A stretch of DNA of 64,000 nt from the NCBI RefSeq assembly GCF_027307225.1, contig NZ_DAHUXJ010000094.1, forward strand, positions 1-64,000, read 5' to 3'. The notes below the pieces were generated by a model. That model was not told the DNA's origin, searched no databases, and saw only the letters and a program-made list of their open reading frames with translations. Positions 44,967 to 52,866 of the stretch are shown piece by piece. The DNA is from Bradyrhizobium sp. Its GTDB lineage: Bacteria; Pseudomonadota; Alphaproteobacteria; Rhizobiales; Xanthobacteraceae. The stretch's first letter is position 1. Each line of letters starts with the position of its first letter. Position numbers and translations under genes: made by a program.

Positions 44967-46379
44967 CTAAAACCTGAAATAGATGAAGGGCTGGAAAGGC
45001 ACCGTCACCGCCCGCGAAATCGACAGCACATAGATGACGACAAGTGCTGAGACTGTCAGCGTTCGCAGCCAGGCATGCCTCTCATAACCGCCGATCAGCG
45101 CGGGATAGAAGCGAGTAGCCGGCAACAGCGAAATGATGGCGCCCACAACCAAAGTAAACGGCACCTCGACAGGAATTTCGGTGGCGTTGGTAGCGTTCGT
45201 CATGCCCGCCAGCGCCGACAGAAAGGCAAACAGGTACGATGGGGAATTGGAGCGGAAGATCGCCCAGCCGATCATCACGATGAAGAGTGTGGCGAGTGTT
45301 GCAATCACGGCGCCGCATCGTTCGAGCGTCTTGCGCAGGAACAGGCGGTCGAGGGTCAGGAACAATCCATTGTACGCGCCCCACAGCACAAAATTCCAGC
45401 TGGCGCCGTGCCAGAGGCCGGACAGCAGGAAGCAGATCCAGAGATTGAGGTAGGTGCGCGCTTCGCCCTCGCGATTTCCCCCGAGCGGCTTGTACAAATA
45501 GTCGCGGATCCAGGTGGTGAGCGAGATGTGCCAGCGCCGCCAGAACTCCGTGAGCGACCGCGCGATATAGGGCTTGTCGAAATTCTCCTTCAGGGAGAAG
45601 CCGAGCATGCGCGCCAAGCCGATCGCCATGTCGGAATAGCCGGAGAAATCGAAATAGATTTGCAGGGTAAAGCTGGCGAGCGCGAGCCAGGCGCGCCCGG
45701 CGTCGAGGCCTGTGGGATCCGCCGCAAAGATCGAGTTGACGAAGGCGCCCAGCGGATCGGCGATCAGGAGCTTGCGCCCGATGCCGCGCGAAAAGCGCAA
45801 AAAGCCGACGCCGAAATCGCTCCACTCCACCGGCCGCGGTGAGGTGATCTGATCCTGCATCTCGTGATATTTGAGGATCGGGCCCGCCAACAGTTTCGGG
45901 AAGAACAAGACGAACAGGCAATAGTCATGGAACTTCGCGGCGGGCTTCGAGATGCCGCGATAGGTGTCGACGAGATAGGTGATCTTTTCGAACGTCACGA
46001 AGGAGACGCCGATCGGAAGCGCCAGATGCAGAAGCGGCAGTCGATGCTCGCCGAAGGGGCTGAGCACCAGATTGAGATTGTCGGCGAGGAAATCGGCGTA
46101 TTTGTAGACGAAAAGGATCAGGAGATTGCCGGCGATGCCTGCCGCCAATGCGAGCCTGCGCGTAACGGGCGGGGCCGGGGCGCCGAGTCGAAATGACAGC
46201 ATATAGTCGAACGCGGTCGACGCCAGCAGGACGAGAACGAAGACCGGCTCGCCCCAGAGATAAAACAGCGTGCTCGCGATCAGCAGCGCCCACTTCTTCG
46301 CTTCAGTTCCTCGCGTCAGCAGATAGAGCGCGTAGAAGGCGGGAAAGGCGAGGAGGAACAGCGGCTCGTAAAAAAGCAT
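44967..46379 (-). CDS. MBOAT acyltransferase, AlgI-like
   Basis: 470 residues, about twelve membrane spans. MBOAT hallmarks: catalytic His324 in SGLWHGASWNFVLWG, TEFWRRWHISLTTWIRDYLY before it, and LPIGVSFVTFEKITYLVDTY early. It moves acetyl groups across the inner membrane for the SGNH partner encoded 3 bp downstream. The ATG at 46379 starts at the usual MLFYEPLF; the frame stays open to 46442, but the extension is polar. No strong ribosome site. A short leader-like unit on the same strand lies 245 bp upstream. Confidence 0.9.
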   Translation of the reverse strand: MLFYEPLFLLAFPAFYALYLLTRGTEAKKWALLIASTLFYLWGEPVFVLVLLASTAFDYMLSFRLGAPAPPVTRRLALAAGIAGNLLILFVYKYADFLADNLNLVLSPFGEHRLPLLHLALPIGVSFVTFEKITYLVDTYRGISKPAAKFHDYCLFVLFFPKLLAGPILKYHEMQDQITSPRPVEWSDFGVGFLRFSRGIGRKLLIADPLGAFVNSIFAADPTGLDAGRAWLALASFTLQIYFDFSGYSDMAIGLARMLGFSLKENFDKPYIARSLTEFWRRWHISLTTWIRDYLYKPLGGNREGEARTYLNLWICFLLSGLWHGASWNFVLWGAYNGLFLTLDRLFLRKTLERCGAVIATLATLFIVMIGWAIFRSNSPSYLFAFLSALAGMTNATNATEIPVEVPFTLVVGAIISLLPATRFYPALIGGYERHAWLRTLTVSALVVIYVLSISRAVTVPFQPFIYFRF

Positions 46380-46530
46380 GTTGAGATCGACGTCTGTTCC
46401 CGAACCGCTGTCGCAAGGGCTGCGCTTGCGAAGGTCCGCCACGGGTAAAGCACAGCACCCGCGGCAAGTCCAACGGGACCGATCGCCGTTTTAGAGGCTC
46501 GCCGACAGCAAGGCAGGGCCCATTCACGGC

Positions 46531-46562
46531 AAAGGGCGCGGCGGGAAAACCCGTCGCGCCCC
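46531..46562 (-). terminator. strong hairpin closing the 46.6-kb short unit
   Basis: Twelve-base arms GGGCGCGGCGGG and CCCGTCGCGCCC with one mismatch and a 4-nt loop. Read on the minus strand it ends in only TTTGCC, so it is a stable stem with a weak U-tract. It may terminate, or attenuate, transcription from the promoter at 46731-46703. Confidence 0.45.
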
Positions 46563-46623
46563 ATTCGCAAAACTCGCTGGTTCAGGCGCTGAGAAACGCC
46601 CTTGAGGTCACCAAGCCGATGGC

Positions 46624-46668
46624 TTAGCGGGCGATCCCAGCGAGGTGACAGCGCTTGGAATAAGACAC
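46624..46668 (-). CDS. 14-codon reading frame behind a maximal Shine-Dalgarno
   Basis: GTG start, peptide (f)MSYSKRCHLAGIAR, TAA stop. The preceding 17 nt equal the full complement of the 16S rRNA 3' tail. With the promoter at 46731-46703 and the hairpin at 46562-46531 it forms a compact transcription unit of about 165 nt. It may be a leader peptide for the downstream MBOAT operon, or a stand-alone short transcript whose purpose is ribosome binding. No family is known to me. The peptide has Tyr, Cys and His but no run of one amino acid as in classical attenuators. Confidence 0.55.
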   Translation of the reverse strand: MSYSKRCHLAGIAR

Positions 46669-46684
46669 TGGATCACCTCCTTTC
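46668..46684 (-). promoter_or_regulatory. maximal Shine-Dalgarno (complete 16S 3'-tail match)
   Basis: On the plus strand this reads CTGGATCACCTCCTTTC, identical to the 3' end of 16S rRNA. On the transcribed minus strand it is GAAAGGAGGTGATCCAG, able to pair over all 17 bases. Ordinary sites in this window match 4-7 bases. Confidence 0.75.
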
Positions 46685-46702
46685 GTTGTTGGTGGAGCGT
46701 TC

Positions 46703-46731
46703 AATATAGGAGGCTACCTTCGGCCTGTTAA
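46703..46731 (-). promoter_or_regulatory. sigma-70-type promoter for the short unit
   Basis: Minus-strand TTAACA, exactly 17 bp spacer, TATATT. The likely start of transcription near 46696 would leave a leader of about 28 nt before the GTG. The best -35/-10 pair I found in the window. Confidence 0.6.
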
Positions 46732-46794
46732 GACCGGAAACAATGCGAGGGAGGTTGAGACGGCCGATCCGGCGTGATAGGGGATCGTTCGCGC

Positions 46795-46868
46795 GCGGGT
46801 GTAGCTCAATGGTAGAGCAGCAGCCTTCCAAGCTGAATACGAGGGTTCGATTCCCTTCACCCGCTCCA
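46795..46868 (+). tRNA. tRNA-Gly (anticodon TCC)
   Basis: Acceptor GCGGGTG / CACCCGC, D-arm AGCTCAATGGTAGAGC, anticodon loop CTTCCAA with TCC, T-arm GAGGGTTCGATTCCCTT, encoded CCA. Its 3' 42 nt (from the anticodon loop to just before the final CA) are duplicated at 48046. Confidence 0.95.
46825..46866. repeat. attL-like direct repeat inside tRNA-Gly
   Basis: 42 bp starting CTTCCAAGCTGAATACGAGG, identical to 48046-48087. It reconstitutes the functional tRNA, as integrative elements normally do. Confidence 0.8.
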
Positions 46869-47138
46869 ATGTTTTCAGTGACTTGGCGCGTGAGGCGGCT
46901 CTTTTTTTGATGATCTCATTCTGACAAAGGCTGCTTTACATTTTCTGTTGCTCGCTTTGCGACCGACTGTTTTTCGTGTCTCGCATATTCCCACACTGCT
47001 GTTTTCAGACAGGTGCAAGCTCATCAAAACCGAAGATTTTGGTTTGGGGAAGAGGTGTTGAACGCGCGTGCGGCGATCGGCGGCGATGGCGTAAAAATAG
47101 GATAGGCACGCGCGAAGTTTGGCTTGGACGTGAAGCCT

Positions 47139-47426
47139 TCAGGCTGCCTTCACGTCCTCAAGCTCGATGTGTAGCCTGAATCCGGCGGCCGCAGCGATAT
47201 TGACGAGTGCGTCGAGCGAGAACTTGTCGAGCTTGCCACGCATCAGATCGTTGAGGCGGGGCCGCGTCAGCCCGAGGCGCGCGGCCGCATCCTCCTGCGT
47301 GAGATTCCATTCCTTTATCCGCTCGCGGATAGCCAACAGCAGATCGGCGCGAGCGGTCATGTTGGCCGCCTCCGCCTGAGTATCCGCCAGAGCGTCGAAG
47401 ACGCTATCGAAGGTCTCCACATTCAT
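47139..47426 (-). CDS. HigA-like XRE-family antitoxin
   Basis: 95 residues. An N-terminal helix (VETFDSVFDALADTQAEAAN) is followed by a HTH_XRE domain, LTQEDAAARLGLTRPRLNDL with MRGKLDKFSLDALVNIAAAA, characteristic of HigA/Xre antitoxins. Its ATG overlaps the toxin stop by four bases (ATGA), giving translational coupling. The toxin-first gene order is typical of higBA. It likely represses its own operon through the palindrome at 47755. Confidence 0.87.
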   Translation of the reverse strand: MNVETFDSVFDALADTQAEAANMTARADLLLAIRERIKEWNLTQEDAAARLGLTRPRLNDLMRGKLDKFSLDALVNIAAAAGFRLHIELEDVKAA

Positions 47427-47746
47427 TGTTGTGCCTTCCAATCCTTGAGCCGTTTTGCGGCCAGTTCGATATCCCGCTGCGCCGTCTGCTGCGTTTTCTT
47501 CTGAAACGCATGGAGCACGAGGATCCGATCCGCTAGCGCCGCCAGATAGATGATGCGGAACGCTCCCGATGCGTCCCTGATCCTGATTTCGCGTACGCCT
47601 GAGCCGACCGCCTTCATCGGCTTCCAATCGTCCGGGTCCAAGCCGTTCTGCACTGCACGAAGCTCGACGCCAGCCCGGTATCGAACGTCGTCGGGGAAGT
47701 CGCGAATGGCATCCCGGCTGTCCCCGAGGAACGAAATGGGCTTCAT
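47423..47746 (-). CDS. HigB/RelE-like toxin (phage Gp49 type)
   Basis: 107 residues. It starts KPISFLGDSRDAIRDFPDDV and contains MKAVGSGVREIRIRDASGAF with RIIYLAALADRILVLHAFQK. The pattern GxGVxEIR...FRxxY, followed by HAFxKKTQ, is the HigB/Gp49 (DUF891) mRNA-interferase fold, with conserved Arg and Lys at the end. No ribosome site precedes its ATG; translation may be leaderless or weak, as expected for a toxin. It is the first gene of the pair, located inside the tRNA-Gly island. Confidence 0.87.
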   Translation of the reverse strand: MKPISFLGDSRDAIRDFPDDVRYRAGVELRAVQNGLDPDDWKPMKAVGSGVREIRIRDASGAFRIIYLAALADRILVLHAFQKKTQQTAQRDIELAAKRLKDWKAQQ

Positions 47747-47772
47747 ACATCAAATGTATCAGAATCGATACA
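47746..47772. promoter_or_regulatory. putative operator of the toxin-antitoxin pair
   Basis: Two overlapping inverted repeats just upstream of the toxin start: TACAT-CAA-ATGTA (47746-47758) and TGTATC-AGAATC-GATACA (47755-47772). Autorepression at such palindromes is the rule for XRE antitoxins; the assignment here is by position. Confidence 0.5.
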
Positions 47773-48045
47773 CCGAGGCAAGGCTCTCAAGCCCCCGACA
47801 CTTCCGAGACTTCCTGTGCCGCCGCCGCTGGCTCTATTGAGCAAACGGAAAGCCAAAAAGATGCGGACCTTGAGGCAGTTCGGTGCCTGTTCGAGATGCT
47901 GCAGCGCTTTCACCTCGCAGGATGCGCCGGGCTTTCAACTCAGGGGGCGGTTAGTCTGACAATGGGAAATTCTGTAATGATCTCAAGGAACCAAAAAGCT
48001 GCAAAATGTCAGAATGGCCCTTGAACCCATTTCGGAATTTTCTGA

Positions 48046-48087
48046 CTTCCAAGCTGAATACGAGGGTTCGATTCCCTTCACCCGCTC
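48046..48087. repeat. attR-like copy of the tRNA-Gly 3' half
   Basis: Perfect 42-bp copy of 46825-46866. Flanks differ on both sides (TCTGA before, GATCTT after), so the duplication ends sharply. It lacks the 5' half, so it is not a tRNA gene. Confidence 0.85.
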
Positions 48088-48486
48088 GATCTTCACCAAC
48101 ACTTGAATCGGCAGAAGCGATTTCATGCGTTCGCGCGCGAGATGGTTGACGTGCTTTAGGCGTCAGCTGATTGGTGGCGTTTTACCGCTGCAATACCGGA
48201 AATTGCGCATATCCGCGTCGTGACGACACTTGATTGCGCAGAGGTTAACGCGGTCAATTCTCGTCGCCCTCGCGCGCTCAAATGTTCCATGCGTGAGCGC
48301 ATAGCCCTTTGTTTTTCCTGCATTCCTTCGCCACATTCAGGCCACACCCCGTTCCTTTAAGGCGGTGAGCCGAATGCATTTCGGCTCTCATTGTTCAGGC
48401 CGCAGCGAAGTGTCCATTCCTGGATCACGCGGCCCTTGGATCGCAAGGCGATCCTCATTCCCCTCAACAGCACGAAGGAAGACAGT
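48088..48486. other. intergenic region with one perfect palindrome
   Basis: About 400 bp outside the island. A perfect inverted repeat, arms GAGCCGAA and TTCGGCTC around TGCAT, lies at 48367-48387, about 100 bp before the next start codon. It could be an operator or leader hairpin. No reading frame with support was seen. Confidence 0.5.
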
Positions 48487-49029
48487 ATGCGTAGATTCGT
48501 TGCCGCGAGTGCATTGTTATTTGCATTTGCAACGAGTGCGGAGGCGCGGACTCATCAACACCATTACCGGCACTATGCCCATCATCATTATCGGCACTAT
48601 GCCCATCGCCACGATCGGCAACAGGCCGAGGGGTACGCCTACTCGAGCTTTGGTTCCGGGTTTGGATATTCGAGCAGTGAGCGGTCGAGCCATGAGCGCT
48701 CGGGTTACGAGCACTCAAGCTACCGGCATGCGCGCTTGGGAGGCCGGCCGGCCGCCTGGTGTGGATGGTACATGCGCCAACAGGTCGGCAGCGACCCTGG
48801 ACCTCAATACAACCTCGCTCGATCGTGGGCGCATTACGGCTCCAACGCCGGCGGCCCGTCGGTCGGCACAATCGTGGTCTGGAGCCATCACGTTGGGAAG
48901 ATTGTCGGTCGCGAGAACGGACAATGGATCGTTCAAAGCGGCAATGATGGTCACGCGGTGCGAACCCGGCCGCGGTCGCTGGCCGGCGCCATTGCCTTCC
49001 GTAACGCTTATGCGTCGGCGGCATTCTAA
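48487..49029 (+). CDS. exported His/Tyr-rich protein with NlpC/P60-like cysteine motif
   Basis: 180 residues. Signal peptide (RRFVAASALLFAFATSAEA), then a His/Tyr-rich segment (HQHHYRHYAHHHYRHYAHRH), a Ser/Gly linker, and a C-terminal domain AAWCGWYMRQQVG...GGPSVGTIVVWSHHVGKIVG. A Cys in a W-C-G-W context followed some 50 residues later by HHVGKIV resembles the Cys-His arrangement of CHAP/NlpC-type or TIGR02594-type domains. CGAAGGAAGACAGT decides the ATG at 48487. Cell-wall hydrolysis is a hypothesis. Confidence 0.72.
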   Translation: MRRFVAASALLFAFATSAEARTHQHHYRHYAHHHYRHYAHRHDRQQAEGYAYSSFGSGFGYSSSERSSHERSGYEHSSYRHARLGGRPAAWCGWYMRQQVGSDPGPQYNLARSWAHYGSNAGGPSVGTIVVWSHHVGKIVGRENGQWIVQSGNDGHAVRTRPRSLAGAIAFRNAYASAAF

Positions 49030-49234
49030 ATTAGATAGAAGCAGCATTGCAGGCGATAACGCCCCGCTTCATCGCGTAGATGGAGCGGGGTAATTTTTGT
49101 CTTGATCTACAAAGCTCTCTCGATTCGTGGCGCGTCTGCGGAGGCTTCTAGCCAAGACGCGGCGCCCCTTGGTATGGTCGAATCGAAGCGGTGTGCGATG
49201 GCGCACGCCACAAAGTATCAATCAGGAAACAATC

Positions 49235-49573
49235 ATGGCCGAGACTGACCTCGATGGCGTGATCCGCTCCATCGGAAAAACTCAACACAAGGCGCTGATG
49301 GGGGAGGCGAGGAAGCGCCACGCCCGCTTGATGGGGCTGGCTGCCAAGGCCAAAACCAGGGAAGGCAAGGCGCGCTTCAAGCAAACCGCCAAGGACATGA
49401 TGCTGCTTGCGAATGCAGCGGCGCGGCGGTTGCACCTTACGGCGGAGAATGCCGCCGACAGCTACGCGCGGGCGATGAAGAATGCGCTCGAAGAGATAAA
49501 GGTGACTGAGACCAGGATGCTAGCCGCGGCTAGAAGCAAGGCAGAAAAGAAGGCGGCCAAAAAGAAAGCCTGA
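49235..49573 (+). CDS. small Lys/Ala-rich helical protein
   Basis: 112 residues: AETDLDGVIRSIGKTQHKAL, then long helices with KARFKQTAKDMMLLANAAA and a Lys-rich end KAEKKAAKKKA. No signal peptide. TCAGGAAACAATC precedes the ATG. Composition recalls histone-like or phasin-like coiled-coil proteins, but no family is recognised. The BKACE gene starts 85 bp later on the same strand. Confidence 0.65.
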   Translation: MAETDLDGVIRSIGKTQHKALMGEARKRHARLMGLAAKAKTREGKARFKQTAKDMMLLANAAARRLHLTAENAADSYARAMKNALEEIKVTETRMLAAARSKAEKKAAKKKA

Positions 49574-49658
49574 CCGGCAAACTCCGCCGCTCGCTTCCGG
49601 CTCACCGTTGCGCTATTCGACTTGCCAACCTCCATCAAGCCGACAAAGGCGCCGCGAC

Positions 49659-50546
49659 ATGGCCCATCAACCGCACCCCAAGGTCATCATCACCTGCGCC
49701 ATCACGGGCAATATCACCCGGCCGGACCAGTCGCCGTATCTGCCGATCACGCCACGGCAGATCGCCGACAGCGCGCTGGAGGCCGCGGAAGCGGGGGCTT
49801 CGATCGCCCATATCCATGTGCGTGACCCCGAAACCGGCCGTCCGTCGATGTCGATCGATCTCTACCGCGACGTGATCGAGCGAATCCGCGCGCGCAATCC
49901 GAAAATGATCATCAACCTGACGACCGGGCCGGGTGGCCGCTTCGTGCCGTCAGACGAAGATCCGAAGGTCGCCGGTCCCGGCACCACGCTGATGGCGCCG
50001 GAAAAGCGCGTCGAGCACGTCGAGATCTTAAAGCCTGAAATCTGCACGCTCGATCTCAACACCATGAATTCAGGCGGGCAGGTCGTGATCAACACGCCGC
50101 CGAACGTCCGCAAGATGGCGGCGCGGATGCGCGCAGTGGGCGTGCTGCCGGAGCTGGAGCTGTTCGATTCCGGCGACATTCACCTGGCGCGCGACCTGAT
50201 TGCAGACGGGACCTTGCATGGCCCGCCGCTCTGCACGCTGGTGCTCGGCGTCAAATACGGTTTTGACCCGTCGCCGGAGACAATGCTTTATGCGCGCAAC
50301 CTGTTGCCGGAGGCAGCGATCTGGGCCGGTTTTGGCATCGGCCGCTCGGAGTTTCCGATGGTCGCGCAGTCCTGGTTGCTCGGCGGCCATGTCCGCGTCG
50401 GCATGGAAGACAATCTCTATATGTCCAAGGGCGTGCTTGCCAAAAGCAACGCCGAACTCGTGGCCCACGCGGCACAAATCCTCAAGGATCTTGGCGCGAC
50501 GGTCGCGACCCCCACCGAAGCGCGGGCGATGCTCAAGCTGTCCTGA
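49659..50546 (+). CDS. BKACE-family beta-keto acid cleavage enzyme
   Basis: 295 residues, TIM-barrel BKACE (DUF849) family. Zinc ligands are His51 and His53 (AHIHVRDPETG), and the GHVRVGMEDNLYMSKG end is diagnostic. The family condenses a beta-keto acid with acetyl-CoA to give acetoacetate and a new CoA ester; substrate varies widely (3-keto-5-aminohexanoate being one). The ATG at 49659 has a weak ribosome site. It is convergent with the TetR gene and near acyl-CoA genes, which fits use in organic-acid breakdown. Confidence 0.92.
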   Translation: MAHQPHPKVIITCAITGNITRPDQSPYLPITPRQIADSALEAAEAGASIAHIHVRDPETGRPSMSIDLYRDVIERIRARNPKMIINLTTGPGGRFVPSDEDPKVAGPGTTLMAPEKRVEHVEILKPEICTLDLNTMNSGGQVVINTPPNVRKMAARMRAVGVLPELELFDSGDIHLARDLIADGTLHGPPLCTLVLGVKYGFDPSPETMLYARNLLPEAAIWAGFGIGRSEFPMVAQSWLLGGHVRVGMEDNLYMSKGVLAKSNAELVAHAAQILKDLGATVATPTEARAMLKLS

Positions 50547-50568
50547 GTTGCTTCTGAAGAGATGCGGC

Positions 50569-51255
50569 CTAGCCGCGTAACCTTTCGGCGCGGCGCGCAG
50601 GCGCGGCGCCTTCCGGGCTTTTGCTGGCAGTTGTCCGCACCGTCAGCGTCATCGCCGCAGCGTCGACGATGCGATCGATCACGGCCTCGACGTCGTCGAC
50701 GTCGCACTGGCCATCCGAGAGCTTGGTCAGCCGCTCGGCGTCGCGCGTGGTCTGGTGCGCCATCGCGAGCGCAAAATGCAGGCCCCAATAGATATCGGCT
50801 TCGTCGCAATCGGGTAGCGCGCGGCGCATCGCCACTGCAAATTTCCGCAAATGATCGACTTCACGGTTCTTGATCCGTCGGATCGGCGGCACGGATTCGA
50901 TCGAGGCGCGGATCATGAAGCGCGACGCCGTCGATCGTTCGTTTTCCGGTCCCAGGCAGCCGCGCAGGGTCGGGCCAATCAGCGCGTGCAGGATTGCTTT
51001 CACATCTGCACGCCCGCCGCCGGCCACTTCCGCCGCTTTCAGCTCAGTGAGCCGCTCGCGGTTGTTGGCGATGCCGCGGGTGACGAAGAGTTCGGCGATC
51101 AACTCGTCCTTGGAACCGAAATGATAGTTCACCGCCGCGAGATTGACACCCGCCGCCGCCACGATGTCGCGCAGCGTGACGTCGCCGAAGCCGCGCTCGG
51201 CATAAAGCCGTTCGGCGGCGTCCAGGATCAAAGCGCGGGTCCGATCTGACGGCAT
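50569..51255 (-). CDS. TetR-family transcriptional regulator
   Basis: 228 residues. N-terminal HTH: RALILDAAERLYAERGFGDV with TLRDIVAAAGVNLAAVNYHF. The C-terminal ligand domain includes FMIRASIESVPPIRRIKNRE. The ATG at 51255 gives the correct family start; an upstream open frame to 51435 is rejected. It is divergent from the acyl-CoA dehydrogenase gene with a 7-bp inverted repeat between them, so it probably represses that operon and itself. An acyl-CoA or similar ester is the likely ligand, by context. Confidence 0.9.
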   Translation of the reverse strand: MPSDRTRALILDAAERLYAERGFGDVTLRDIVAAAGVNLAAVNYHFGSKDELIAELFVTRGIANNRERLTELKAAEVAGGGRADVKAILHALIGPTLRGCLGPENERSTASRFMIRASIESVPPIRRIKNREVDHLRKFAVAMRRALPDCDEADIYWGLHFALAMAHQTTRDAERLTKLSDGQCDVDDVEAVIDRIVDAAAMTLTVRTTASKSPEGAAPARRAERLRG

Positions 51256-51276
51256 GAGGCGAGGGCCGTGTTGCAA

Positions 51277-51307
51277 TTCAAACAATTGTATGAAACTATG
51301 GTTTGAA
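51277..51307. promoter_or_regulatory. putative TetR operator, wide-spaced
   Basis: TTCAAAC (51277-51283) and GTTTGAA (51301-51307), perfect inverted arms with 17 bp between, in the divergent region of TetR and the acyl-CoA dehydrogenase. The same arms occur with 3-bp spacing at 59895. Confidence 0.5.
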
Positions 51308-51459
51308 CGCCCCGATGTCAATGCGGGACCAATCTTCCTGGCGCCTCGCCAGCGAAATTGATCCGGTGCATCGCGGGGCTTCTCGAAATGGACTTGCAGA
51401 CACCCGCCGGCGGCGAGAAAGTCGCCGCCAATCAATTCTAGCCAAGATGAGGTACGCCC

Positions 51460-52695
51460 ATGGACTTCACGATGTCGGAACGCCAGCGCGAATGGCTTAA
51501 CCGGGTGCAGTCATTCATGAAAAATCACGTTCGTCCCGCGGTGCCGATCTACCGCAAGCAGGATGAGGAGGGCGCGCGCTGGAAGGTGATCCCTATCGTT
51601 GAGGAACTGAAGAAGAAGGCGCGGGCCGAAGGCCTCTGGAATATGTTCATGCCGCCGTCGTCTCATGAGGACGACGAATTCCGCGGCGCGGGATTGAGCA
51701 ATCTTGAATATGCGCCGCTAGCCGAGGAAATGGGCCATATCGGTTGGGCCTCCGAAGTCTTCAATTGCTCGGCGCCCGATACCGGCAACATGGAGGTATT
51801 CATCCGCTATGGCAGCAAGGAGCAGAAGCGCAAGTGGCTGCGCCCCTTGATGGACGGCGAAATCCGCTCCGCGTTCCTGATGACGGAACCGGCGGTGGCT
51901 TCCTCCGACGCAACCAATATCGAAACGCGCATTGAGCGCGACGGCGATCATTACGTGATCAACGGCCGCAAGTGGTGGTCGTCGGGTGTCGGCGATCCCC
52001 GCTGCAAGATCGCGATCCTGATGGGCAAGACCGATCCGAAGGCGCCAAAGCATCAGCAGCAGTCGCAGATCCTGGTGCCGCTCGACACGCCCGGCATCAC
52101 CGTCGAAAAGCTGTTGCCGGTGTTCGGCTTCGATGATGCGCCGCACGGTCACGCCCAGGTGCTGCTCGAGAACGTGCGCGTTCCCGCCAGCAACATCCTG
52201 CTTGGTGAGGGCCGGGGATTTGAGATCGCGCAAGGCCGTCTCGGTCCCGGCCGCATCCATCACTGCATGCGCACGATCGGCAAGGCCGAGGAAGCGCTGG
52301 AGAAGATGGTGAAGCGGTTGTCGTCGCGCACCGCCTTCGGCAAGAAGATCGTCGAGTATTCGATCTGGGAGCAGCGGATCGCGGAAGCCCGTACCGATAT
52401 CGAGATGAACCGCCTGTTGTGCCTGAAGGCGGCCGACATGATGGACAAGGTGGGCAACAAGACCGCGCAGCTTGAAATCGCCATGATCAAGGTCGCGGCG
52501 CCCAACATGGCGCTCAAGATCATCGACCAGGCCATCCAGGCCTACGGCGCCGCCGGCGTTTCGGACGATGCGGGGCTGGCGCGGGACTATGCCTCGATGC
52601 GGACCATGCGGCTCGCCGATGGTCCGGACGAGGTCCACAACCGCGCCATTGCCAGGCTCGAGCTTCGGAAGTATGCCAACGCTCCGGCGAAATAA
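51460..52695 (+). CDS. acyl-CoA dehydrogenase, ACAD11/LvaC-like
   Basis: 411 residues, full ACAD fold. N-terminal helical domain, FAD strand with [20 protein letters not shown], middle domain [14 protein letters not shown], helical C-terminus with [20 protein letters not shown] and a [15 protein letters not shown] end. GAGGT precedes the ATG. Its partner 172 bp downstream is an APH-type kinase. In human ACAD10/11 those two domains are fused, and in Pseudomonas levulinate catabolism (LvaA/LvaC) they cooperate on 4-hydroxyacyl-CoA. The same role is plausible here but unproven; simple beta-oxidation of a branched acyl-CoA is the alternative. Confidence 0.9.
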   Translation: MDFTMSERQREWLNRVQSFMKNHVRPAVPIYRKQDEEGARWKVIPIVEELKKKARAEGLWNMFMPPSSHEDDEFRGAGLSNLEYAPLAEEMGHIGWASEVFNCSAPDTGNMEVFIRYGSKEQKRKWLRPLMDGEIRSAFLMTEPAVASSDATNIETRIERDGDHYVINGRKWWSSGVGDPRCKIAILMGKTDPKAPKHQQQSQILVPLDTPGITVEKLLPVFGFDDAPHGHAQVLLENVRVPASNILLGEGRGFEIAQGRLGPGRIHHCMRTIGKAEEALEKMVKRLSSRTAFGKKIVEYSIWEQRIAEARTDIEMNRLLCLKAADMMDKVGNKTAQLEIAMIKVAAPNMALKIIDQAIQAYGAAGVSDDAGLARDYASMRTMRLADGPDEVHNRAIARLELRKYANAPAK

Positions 52696-52724
52696 CGAAG
52701 CGCTAACAGGCAGCGCTTCCTGTA

Positions 52725-52838
52725 TCGTCATTCCGGGATGGTGCGGAGCGACAAAATTGGTATTCAATTTTGCGCTGAGCACCAGACCCGGAATCTCGAG
52801 ATTCCGGGTTCGATGCTTGCGCATCGCCCCGGAATGAC
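52725..52838. repeat. dispersed repeat (CGTCATTCCGGG type)
   Basis: CGTCATTCCGGGATGG at the left and CGCCCCGGAATGACGG at the right form the outer stem. Inside, CCCGGAATCTCGAGATTCCGGG is a nearly perfect palindrome. I recognise this as one of the commonest intergenic repeats of Bradyrhizobium and Rhodopseudomonas. It sits between the dehydrogenase and kinase genes, and could end some transcripts. Confidence 0.85.
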
Positions 52839-52866
52839 GGAGCGAAACGATTCAAGGGACCTCACC

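Larger units (their letters stand above)
46825..48087. mobile_element. tRNA-Gly-integrated mini-island carrying a toxin-antitoxin pair
   Basis: Bounded by a perfect 42-bp direct repeat: the tRNA-Gly 3' half (46825-46866) and its copy (48046-48087). The repeat begins at the anticodon loop, a classical tyrosine-integrase crossover site. The interior, about 1.2 kb, contains only a HigBA-like toxin-antitoxin pair and non-coding sequence; no integrase is present. An inverted pair CATTCTGACA (46917-46926) / TGTCAGAATG (48007-48016) lies inside both ends and could be arm-type sites. It is either a decayed island or an element mobilised in trans. Confidence 0.75.

Noticed and set aside
46668..46684. 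Fragment of a 16S rRNA gene
   Set aside because: Only 17 nt match and nothing upstream resembles 16S; promoter, start codon and direction fit a ribosome-binding site on the other strand.
48046..48087. Second tRNA-Gly gene
   Set aside because: Only the 3' half is present (anticodon loop to acceptor), so it is an attachment-site copy, not a tRNA.
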